From an uncultured Clostridia bacterium (GTDB lineage Bacteria; Bacillota; Clostridia; Christensenellales; CAG-917): a stretch of 12,101 bases of DNA. Below are positions 7,103-12,101 of the stretch, in pieces. The notes beneath the pieces are model-generated. The model worked only from the letters and a program-made list of their open reading frames with translations. It did no database searches and was not told where the DNA came from. The translations under genes were made by a program, and so were the position numbers. The stretch covers positions 1-12,101 of the forward strand of contig CAMWIB010000021.1 in the NCBI GenBank assembly GCA_947174215.1, in the 5' to 3' direction. Each line of letters begins with the position of its first letter. The stretch's first letter is position 1.

Positions 7103-7176
7103 GGTAGACAATTTATCTACCGACAAGACGTTTTGTCTATCGGGCATAATAATATTGTTATGGATAAGACGTTTTG
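7103..7176. promoter_or_regulatory. Operator-like dyads and direct repeat around the XRE start codon
   Basis: Three overlapping features are visible. GGTAGA/TCTACC are inverted arms at 7103-7108 and 7116-7121. TAGACAA (7105-7111) faces TTGTCTA (7133-7139). An imperfect palindrome GACAAGACGTTTTG (7122-7135) is repeated, with one mismatch, as GATAAGACGTTTTG (7163-7176), 41 bp further on and inside codons 2-6. XRE repressors commonly autoregulate, so these are likely its own binding sites, possibly also affecting the divergent LRR gene. Confidence 0.5.
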
Positions 7177-7366
7177 CACCAATTTGAAAAGCGCGCGTAA
7201 TGAGCGCGGTATGACGCAGAAAGAGGTCGCGGGGTCCCTCTGCGTTGTTGAAAGCTGTTACGCAAATTGGGAGCAAGGGCGCACGGAGCCAAACGTAGAA
7301 ATGCTTCGCAAGCTATGCGCCATCCTCGAAGTCACCGCCGACGAGCTGATAAACGGAAATATCTGA
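7160..7366 (+). CDS. Small XRE-family helix-turn-helix transcriptional regulator
   Basis: 68 residues from ATG 7160. The whole protein is one HTH_3/Cro-C1 domain: LKSARNERGMTQKEVAGSL (helices 1-2), CVVESCYANWEQGRTEPN (recognition helix and turn), LRKLCAILEVTADELI (C-terminal helices). The frame can be extended to ATG 7088, but that adds residues unlike the family. No clear Shine-Dalgarno precedes 7160. A -10-like CATAAT at 7145-7150 would put the transcript start within a few bases of this ATG, so leaderless translation is possible. It should bind DNA as a dimer in the cytoplasm. It lies 244 bp from the divergent LRR gene and 399 bp upstream of the sulfatase gene in the same direction. Targets are unknown; autoregulation is inferred from the repeats over its start. 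Confidence 0.85.
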   Translation: MDKTFCTNLKSARNERGMTQKEVAGSLCVVESCYANWEQGRTEPNVEMLRKLCAILEVTADELINGNI

Positions 7367-7765
7367 TTGAAATAATTTAGAACATTTTGAAAGTAGCTCA
7401 TTTTTGAAACTTTTATAAAATTCGGCGTTTTTTAGAACACAGTCTTCTCATGTCAACATCTATTGGCGCCGATAAACGCACTAAACAGAGGGGATTTGCT
7501 CTATTCACCGCTTATAATCTTATTTTTGAGATGCAAGCTAATATTCGGCGGAAAACCTGAAAAGACTTATATTTTATGCCGTTTTATAGAATACAAACCC
7601 CTCTCAAAGCCCTAAAACAGATGGCGTGCGGCGTTGAATTCCACTTCCTTGCGCATTGCTCTTCCAATCGCTCATTTGTATTTCAAAACGGAAATTTATA
7701 TTCGCACTTGTTGATATTTATTTTTTATGCTACATTTATATTATAAGAATTTCGGGGGAATTTCA
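7367..7765 (+). other. Gene-free leader region upstream of the sulfatase gene
   Basis: No coding frame is credible. A long-range inverted repeat joins AGAGGGGATTTG (7487-7498) and CAAACCCCTCT (7594-7604), enclosing about 95 nt. The word TTTAGAACA occurs at 7376 and 7430, with a variant TATAGAATA near 7586; two of these sit after similar CGTTTT tracts. No terminator is clear behind the XRE gene. Near the end a -35-like TTGATA (7711-7716) precedes TA-rich hexamers, of which TATTAT (7739-7744) is the best -10, but the spacing is poor. GGGGGAA (7754-7760) is the ribosome binding site of the sulfatase gene. Confidence 0.5.
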
Positions 7766-9829
7766 ATGAGCGAAATTACAAACCAGAGCATGGACGAACT
7801 TACGGGTAGCAGTTCGTCAAATTCGAGTCAGGACGTCAATTCGGAAAGTCAAAGCGAAGGCATACTCGCGGAATATGCGAAAGCGTCGACGGTTCAACGT
7901 TTTATCTCCAAGAAAAAGAAAAGCATTGCCTTGCTCGTCTTTATGTGCATTGCTTCGCTGTACGTTTTCCTTACGCTGATACTCGGCTACAACTTCCTCG
8001 CCGCGGTCGGCGTTGCACTTTCGCTGATAACTTCGGTCTTGATTTTTGTCAGCGTTCTCTTCAAAAAACAGATTCATCTTTACTTATGGATAACCTACGT
8101 CGTACTGACGGGCGGCAGCCTGCTCATCTTTTCCGCATGGGGTGCGGAGGGCTTCGGCAAGAGCCTTGGATATAACCTGCTGTTGACTTTCGTGCCGCTC
8201 GGCGCAAGCGTGGTTATGTTCTTCCTCGACGCTATATTCCGAAAGAATATGCGTGCGCAAAGAATCGTTTCTATCCTGCTTTCACTCCTTCTGATTCTAT
8301 GCTCGCTTATGTACTTCCTCTCAATGTCAATGCGTATGCGCCCCACTGTGAAGTCAATGCAGAAGGGTCACGACGAGTACCTCAACAACATCAAAAACTC
8401 GGGTACAAAGCAGAACTCACCAAACGTATTGTTCATTCTTATGGACGATATGGCGTACTCGGATATATCCTGTTACAGCTATCTCAATAAGGACGGAAAA
8501 GCCCCCACGATAAATACGCCAACACTCGACGCGCTCGCCGAGGAAGGCGTTTCGTTTGAAAACTTCTACTCTTGCAGTCCCGTATGCTCGCCGTCACGCT
8601 TCGGAATACTAACTGGAAGATACGCCTCACGCGGCTATCTCGATAACGTCATTTTCCCGACAACCGTATCTCTCAACCCCTTCGGCTCTACGAGATACCT
8701 CAATCCCTTCCAGTTTTACAACAACGTGGACGGCATACTCGGTGACGAGATAACCGTTGCCGAAGTCCTGCAAGCCGCGGGCTATAACACCGCTCTCATC
8801 GGCAAATGGAATCTTGGCGACTACGGCGAATATCTGCCAACCAACCAAGGCTTCGACTACTTCTACGGTAGCTACTACGTCAACGATATGACTCCGTACA
8901 ATATGGTACGCGAGGTTGGCGGAGTCGCGGAAGAGGTCCACTCGCATTGGGATATGCTCGACCAATCCGAAACTACGAAGATTCTCACAGAAGAACTAAA
9001 CGGCTATATCTCTACCGCCGCCGAAAAGGATAATCCATTCTTCGCGTACTACTGCACGCCGTGGCCGCACTACCCCATATTCTCGGGTGAAAAATACGAC
9101 ACCACCGACGACAGCTATATCGCCTGTATCGAAGAATTCGACGCGTACCTCGGCACTACCATACAGCTCCTAAAAGATAAGGGTGTGTACGACGATACGC
9201 TCATCATATTCACCTCTGACAACGGCCCCGGTCGTGAGGGTGTTACGGGTGCGTTGCGCGGTAGAAAGAATACCACCTTCGACGGCGGTCATAAGGTGCC
9301 GCTGATAATGTCCTACCCAAACAGTAACATAAGCGCACCCAAATCCACGAGCGTCACTAATTTGAATGTTATCACGACCAATACGATGAACATAGATTTG
9401 TTCCCCACCATCTTGCAGTACGCGGGTATCACCGCCCTGCCGCAAGACCGCATCATCGACGGAAGGAGCTTGTATAACCTCCTCGAAGATACCGACGGAA
9501 CGTATTGCAACGACCCCGACTACCGCGTACACGACGCGCTGTTCTACATTAAGAAAGGTAAGGTTCAGGGCGTGCAAATGCCGATTGAATACGTAGACAA
9601 GAACGGCGATACCGTAAAGCACGACTTCAAGTACTTCGACAAAGTGCGTACGGAAAACTCCGCGTTCATAGACCAGATGTATAAAAACTATCTGTTCAAT
9701 CTTACGCTCGACCCCGCCGAAGGCTACAACGTGTCGATGACCTATCCCGATATCGCAAGTACGCTCAATAAAAAACTGAATGAGTTTAGAAAGCAACTCA
9801 AATCTAATAGGCGCGGAATTGTCAAATAA
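7766..9829 (+). CDS. Membrane-anchored sulfatase (S1 type) with five N-terminal transmembrane segments
   Basis: 687 residues from ATG 7766, preceded by GGGGGAA; a start 13 codons upstream has no such site. An acidic Ser-rich cytoplasmic tail and a KKKK patch (49-52) precede predicted spans at about 53-73, 77-99, 105-125, 135-156 and 167-187. Positive loops (K100-K101, R159-K160) put the C-terminus outside. The alkaline-phosphatase-fold sulfatase domain starts at about 219. It shows D227-D228 (metal), C274-S-P-S-R278 followed by TGR (formylglycine motif, C-x-P-x-R then T-G), K347, H435, D485-N486 (metal) and K501 in RKNTTFDGG. The family hydrolyses sulfate esters, often from host glycans; the substrate is not deducible. 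The five-span plus extracellular layout recalls lipoteichoic acid synthases, but those use threonine and lack C-x-P-x-R. Asn349 replaces the usual His in GKWHLG. The maturase gene follows 117 bp later. Confidence 0.9.
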   Translation: MSEITNQSMDELTGSSSSNSSQDVNSESQSEGILAEYAKASTVQRFISKKKKSIALLVFMCIASLYVFLTLILGYNFLAAVGVALSLITSVLIFVSVLFKKQIHLYLWITYVVLTGGSLLIFSAWGAEGFGKSLGYNLLLTFVPLGASVVMFFLDAIFRKNMRAQRIVSILLSLLLILCSLMYFLSMSMRMRPTVKSMQKGHDEYLNNIKNSGTKQNSPNVLFILMDDMAYSDISCYSYLNKDGKAPTINTPTLDALAEEGVSFENFYSCSPVCSPSRFGILTGRYASRGYLDNVIFPTTVSLNPFGSTRYLNPFQFYNNVDGILGDEITVAEVLQAAGYNTALIGKWNLGDYGEYLPTNQGFDYFYGSYYVNDMTPYNMVREVGGVAEEVHSHWDMLDQSETTKILTEELNGYISTAAEKDNPFFAYYCTPWPHYPIFSGEKYDTTDDSYIACIEEFDAYLGTTIQLLKDKGVYDDTLIIFTSDNGPGREGVTGALRGRKNTTFDGGHKVPLIMSYPNSNISAPKSTSVTNLNVITTNTMNIDLFPTILQYAGITALPQDRIIDGRSLYNLLEDTDGTYCNDPDYRVHDALFYIKKGKVQGVQMPIEYVDKNGDTVKHDFKYFDKVRTENSAFIDQMYKNYLFNLTLDPAEGYNVSMTYPDIASTLNKKLNEFRKQLKSNRRGIVK

Positions 9830-9866
9830 TTTCACCGTAAATACGCAAATTCTACGTAAGGCAAAC

Positions 9867-9907
9867 CAAGCGTATGTATACTGACACGCAGTATAAAACT
9901 ACGCTTG
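9867..9907 (+). promoter_or_regulatory. Intercistronic hairpin between the sulfatase and maturase genes
   Basis: The outer stem CAAGCGTA (9867-9874) pairs with TACGCTTG (9900-9907). The inner stem TATACTG (9877-9883) pairs with CAGTATA (9889-9895) around a 5-nt loop, giving 15 bp with a small internal loop. No T-run follows, so it is not a standard terminator. It ends about 30 nt before the maturase ribosome binding site. It may set relative expression by RNA processing or stability; the base pairing is visible, the role is inferred. Confidence 0.6.
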
Positions 9908-9946
9908 CCAACGCACGATTTCGCAAATAAATACATAGGAGTCAAT

Positions 9947-11047
9947 ATGCCACAGCTCTCGGTTATGATAAAGCCTGCAAGCTCACTCTGCAATATGCGG
10001 TGCGAGTATTGCTTTTATCATTCTCTGAGCGAGGCAAGAGAAACGTATTCCTACGGAGTGATGAGCGAGAGTACCGCACTATCCATAATCAAAAAAGCGG
10101 CGGACTTTACAAACGGCGCTCCACTGCACTTCGCTTTTCAGGGCGGCGAGCCTACCGTTGCAGGACTCGACTTCTTCAAGTTCTTCGCAAAAGCCGTAAA
10201 GACCTACGTCACAAAATCAAAGGTGACATTCTCTCTTCAAACCAACGGACTGCTCATAAACGACGAATGGGCGAAGTTCTTCGCCGAGAATAAATTTCTG
10301 ATTGGGCTTTCCCTCGACGGCGATTCCGAAAACAATCAGTACCGTATCGACGCAAACGGCAAGTATACAACTGAACGCGTCATTCGCGCTTCCGAAATTT
10401 TGAATGCGTACGGAGTACCCTTCAACATTTTAAGCGTTGCCACAAAAAAGACCGCCGAGCGACTCGACAGCGTTTTTGAATACTACGATAAATTCGGTTT
10501 CAAATACGTTCAGTTTATTCCATGCCTGAAACCCTTCGGCGTAGATAGCGACGAGTACGCTATGGACGAAAACGAGTTTGCCGCCTTCCTTATCTCCGCT
10601 TGGCAGAAATACGCCGCCGCCTTCTACAACAGAAAACCTATATCTATCCGCTTCTTTGACAACCTTCTTATGATGGCAACGGGCGAGCGCGCCGAACAGT
10701 GCGGTCTGTACGGGCATTGCGGAATACAGTTTATCATCGAAGGCAACGGCGACGTCTTCCCTTGCGACTTCTACTGCCTCGACGAATGGAAACTCGGCAA
10801 CATCAACGATATGAGCTTCCTTGAAATCGCCACCTCTCCCCGCGCAAAACAGTTTATAGAGGAATCACTCCCCGTTCGCCCCGAATGCAAAACCTGCAAC
10901 TTCTATAAACTCTGCCTCGGCGGCTGTAAGCGCTACCTCGCCGACCTCGACTATTGCAAGGTCATGAAAACCTTCTTCACCGCAGTCCTACCCTCACTGC
11001 ACAGAATCGCTACGTTTATAAGAAACTCAAATTCATCGCACAATTAA
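9947..11047 (+). CDS. Anaerobic sulfatase-maturating enzyme (radical SAM/SPASM)
   Basis: 366 residues, the usual length of the family. AGGAG lies 5 nt before the ATG at 9947; an in-frame TTG at 9905 lies inside the intercistronic hairpin and is rejected. Residues C15-x3-C19-x2-C22 bind the [4Fe-4S] cluster that cleaves S-adenosylmethionine, with the GGEP motif at 66-69 and QTNG at 98-101. The C-terminal SPASM/Twitch half carries C252, C258, C273, C277, C314, C317, C323, C327 and C337, enough for two auxiliary clusters, with D274 in the GDVFPCDFY motif where the family keeps a catalytic Asp. The enzyme oxidises the Cys (or Ser) of a sulfatase to formylglycine in the cytoplasm, without oxygen. 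The neighbouring sulfatase has a Cys-type motif, so it is the evident substrate. Cotranscription is likely but not proven. An alternative, another SPASM peptide maturase, is less likely given the context. Confidence 0.93.
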   Translation: MPQLSVMIKPASSLCNMRCEYCFYHSLSEARETYSYGVMSESTALSIIKKAADFTNGAPLHFAFQGGEPTVAGLDFFKFFAKAVKTYVTKSKVTFSLQTNGLLINDEWAKFFAENKFLIGLSLDGDSENNQYRIDANGKYTTERVIRASEILNAYGVPFNILSVATKKTAERLDSVFEYYDKFGFKYVQFIPCLKPFGVDSDEYAMDENEFAAFLISAWQKYAAAFYNRKPISIRFFDNLLMMATGERAEQCGLYGHCGIQFIIEGNGDVFPCDFYCLDEWKLGNINDMSFLEIATSPRAKQFIEESLPVRPECKTCNFYKLCLGGCKRYLADLDYCKVMKTFFTAVLPSLHRIATFIRNSNSSHN

Positions 11048-11106
11048 ATTCTAAAAAACATCTACGCCCCATCGTATTGTAAATTATACCAATATCGTTA
11101 CATCGC

Positions 11107-11134
11107 TTGATTTTTGGACATAATATGGTATAAT
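11107..11134 (+). promoter_or_regulatory. Promoter of tmRNA
   Basis: TTGATT (11107-11112), a 16-nt spacer and a perfect TATAAT (11129-11134) preceded by TGG, an extended -10. Transcription should start near 11141, leaving about 20 nt of leader to be removed by RNase P. Between the maturase stop (11047) and here no terminator is seen. Confidence 0.8.
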
Positions 11135-11160
11135 CGTTCTACTTACGAATCGCGTTTTCT

Positions 11161-11527
11161 GGGGGTGTACAGGATTCGACATTCGTTTTGAAACGGTATA
11201 AGCACGTCGTAGGCTCGTCTACGTTAAAACGGAACGCAAAAATTAAACGCGAATAAAAATTCTAAGAGCGTCAACAATATGACGTTCGCCCTCGCTGCAT
11301 AATTTAAGTCAGCGCGTCGCCCTGAGGTTTTCTGTTCCCTCGGCAAGCGGCGTCAGAAAAACAGACAACGTACTCTGATTGCTCGGTAGGAGTACTGTCA
11401 TTGCGAGCTTATCAATCGGAGGTTTGCTGTTGAACCAATGTGCGAAAAATCCAATCAACCGCTAAACGTGTAGAAAGTGCCGCCGATAGGCGTTTGGACC
11501 GGGGTTCAACTCCCCGCATCTCCACCA
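11161..11527 (+). ncRNA. ssrA: tmRNA (transfer-messenger RNA), one-piece form
   Basis: 367 nt. The 5' end GGGGGTGTACAGGATTCGAC and the 3' end GGTTCAACTCCCCGCATC then TCCACCA are diagnostic. GGGGGTG pairs with CATCTCC (two G-U pairs) to form the acceptor, followed by an encoded ACCA. The T-arm is CGGGG TTCAACT CCCCG. The internal reading frame encodes the degradation tag. With SmpB the RNA enters ribosomes stalled on broken mRNAs, adds the tag and releases them. No smpB gene is in the window. The 3' end is intact. Confidence 0.95.
11249..11302 (+). other. tmRNA tag-coding segment (tag ANKNSKSVNNMTFALAA)
   Basis: The frame ends GCC CTC GCT GCA TAA, giving the universal ALAA tail read by ClpXP-type proteases. 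Reading back, the most likely resume codon is GCG at 11249-11251, just after the A-rich AATTAAAC that usually precedes it. This yields a 17-residue tag, somewhat longer than common ones. The resume codon is inferred by position; the frame and end are certain. Confidence 0.75.
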
Positions 11528-11535
11528 AATCCAAA

Positions 11536-11584
11536 AAATCCGAACTCAATCATAGTAACTCGTGATTGGTTCGGATTTGTTTTA
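11536..11584 (+). terminator. Rho-independent terminator of tmRNA
   Basis: AAATCCGAAC (11536-11545) pairs with GTTCGGATTT (11569-11578). After one bulged T, CAATCA (11547-11552) pairs with TGATTG (11563-11568), giving a 16-bp stem with a 10-nt loop. GTTTTA follows. It starts 8 nt after the CCA end. Confidence 0.88.
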
Positions 11585-11648
11585 TGGCTGTAAAGATCAA
11601 AGCCAGCGTTTTCCCTTTTGTAAATTAATATTCATTCCTCATGTATTC

Positions 11649-11676
11649 TTGATTTTATGACAAATTATGCTATAAT
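11649..11676 (+). promoter_or_regulatory. Promoter of the TIR-like gene
   Basis: TTGATT (11649-11654), a 16-nt spacer and TATAAT (11671-11676) preceded by TGC (extended -10). It has the same -35 hexamer, spacing and TGN extension as the tmRNA promoter about 540 bp upstream. It gives the gene its own start of transcription beyond the tmRNA terminator, with a leader of about 17 nt. Confidence 0.75.
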
Positions 11677-11699
11677 ATTTGTAACATTGGAGGTAAAAT

Positions 11700-12101
11700 A
11701 TGGCACATAAAACATTTATCACATATAAATACAGTGATATTGTTGAAGGACATGAAAACAATAATTTAAGAGATAGAATTATTAACAAATTGGGTGAGGC
11801 GGCTCAATATTATAAAGGCGAAAATGGTTATTCTGATAATTTATCGTCATATTCCGCACAGTATATTAAAAGCTATTTGAAAGATAAGATTTATGACACA
11901 TCTGTTATGATTGTGATTGTATCGCCTAATATGAAACAAAGCGCATGGATGGAATGGGAAATAAAGTATGCACTACGCGAACAAACACGCAATAACAGGA
12001 CTTCACATGCGGATGGGGTTATATGCGTTGTGCAAAAAAGCGAATTATATGAAAAAATAGGACTAGATCCTTATTCTTGGGCCAAATTGTATGGTGGAGA
12101 T
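11700..12101 (+). CDS. TIR-like domain protein (DUF1863/ThsB-like), C-terminus cut by window edge
   Basis: The frame is open from ATG 11700 to the right edge: 134 residues, with GGAGGT (11689-11694) 5 nt upstream. It matches the MTH538 TIR-like family: KTFITYKYSD at 4-13 (first strand and BB-loop side), LRDRIINKLGEAAQYYKGE (23-41), IKSYLKDKIYDTSVMIVIVS (56-75) and SAWMEWEIKYAL (81-92). Glu87 in the WxxWE pattern lies where TIR domains keep their catalytic glutamate. Relatives include ThsB of Thoeris anti-phage defence, which makes a cyclic nucleotide signal from NAD+ that activates a ThsA effector; others are stand-alone. The family is recognised from memory of its conserved motifs; defence is inferred. 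G+C counted over 11701-11940 is 69 of 240 (29%), against about half in the maturase gene, a sign of acquisition. Any effector partner would lie beyond the window. Confidence 0.82.
   Translation, partial: MAHKTFITYKYSDIVEGHENNNLRDRIINKLGEAAQYYKGENGYSDNLSSYSAQYIKSYLKDKIYDTSVMIVIVSPNMKQSAWMEWEIKYALREQTRNNRTSHADGVICVVQKSELYEKIGLDPYSWAKLYGGD

Noticed and set aside
7088..7159. Longer N-terminus for the XRE protein starting at 7088
   Set aside because: The extra 24 residues are outside the HTH family fold, have no ribosome binding site and are encoded by the operator-like dyads.
7766..9829. Annotation of the membrane sulfatase as a lipoteichoic acid synthase
   Set aside because: The five-span layout fits, but the catalytic domain has C-S-P-S-R rather than the Thr nucleophile context, and a formylglycine maturase gene is adjacent.
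9170..9835. Minus-strand open frame of 221 codons inside the sulfatase gene
   Set aside because: Antisense shadow of the catalytic domain, whose plus-strand motifs are complete.
9905..9946. TTG start of the maturase at 9905
   Set aside because: The TTG lies in the intercistronic hairpin, while ATG 9947 has AGGAG at the right distance and a family-typical N-terminus.
11048..11160. Terminator for the sulfatase-maturase pair
   Set aside because: No stem followed by a T-run could be found between the maturase stop and the tmRNA promoter, so none is listed.

Overview
The window looks like chromosomal DNA of a low-to-medium GC, Gram-positive, anaerobic Bacillota/Clostridia-type bacterium, probably an animal-gut commensal. 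The evidence is strong Shine-Dalgarno sites, Gram-positive style lipoproteins, secreted BspA-type and InlB-type repeat proteins, an oxygen-sensitive sulfatase maturase, a tRNA with encoded CCA and a one-piece tmRNA. The species assignment is inference.

Left half (1-6915) is a surface-protein region. A secreted BspA-like (DUF285) protein runs off the left edge on the minus strand (1-1088). It is followed by a gene-free stretch of almost 1 kb that holds a palindromic intergenic repeat, a GTGAAGA tandem repeat and a lone tRNA-Pro(GGG) with its own promoter and terminator. Next come a lipoprotein with two InlB/Listeria-Bacteroides repeats (2051-3940, plus), a second inverted copy of the intergenic palindrome, a terminator shared by two convergent genes, and a large leucine-rich (LRR_5/BspA type) lipoprotein (4255-6915, minus).

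The centre (6916-7765) holds a divergent regulatory region with dyads and a duplicated operator-like sequence around the start of a small XRE-type repressor (7160-7366), then about 400 bp without a recognisable gene.

The right half starts with a sulfatase module: a membrane-anchored sulfatase with five predicted N-terminal membrane spans and a C-S-P-S-R modification motif (7766-9829), followed by its likely activator, a radical-SAM anaerobic sulfatase-maturating enzyme (9947-11047). A long hairpin without a U-tract lies between them. The two genes form a self-sufficient pair: the maturase would convert Cys274 to formylglycine before the catalytic domain is exported.

At 11161-11527 lies tmRNA (ssrA) with a readable tag and a strong terminator. 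Just beyond it base composition falls from about half G+C to about 29%, and a gene for a TIR-like (DUF1863/ThsB-like) protein begins and is cut by the window edge (11700-12101). Because ssrA 3' ends are classic integration sites and TIR-like proteins of this type act in phage defence, the right edge may be the start of a genomic or defence island. That is the most promising lead for an undescribed system, but its partner genes lie outside the window. The two edge-truncated genes (1-1088 and 11700-12101) are open to the window ends and easy to miss.
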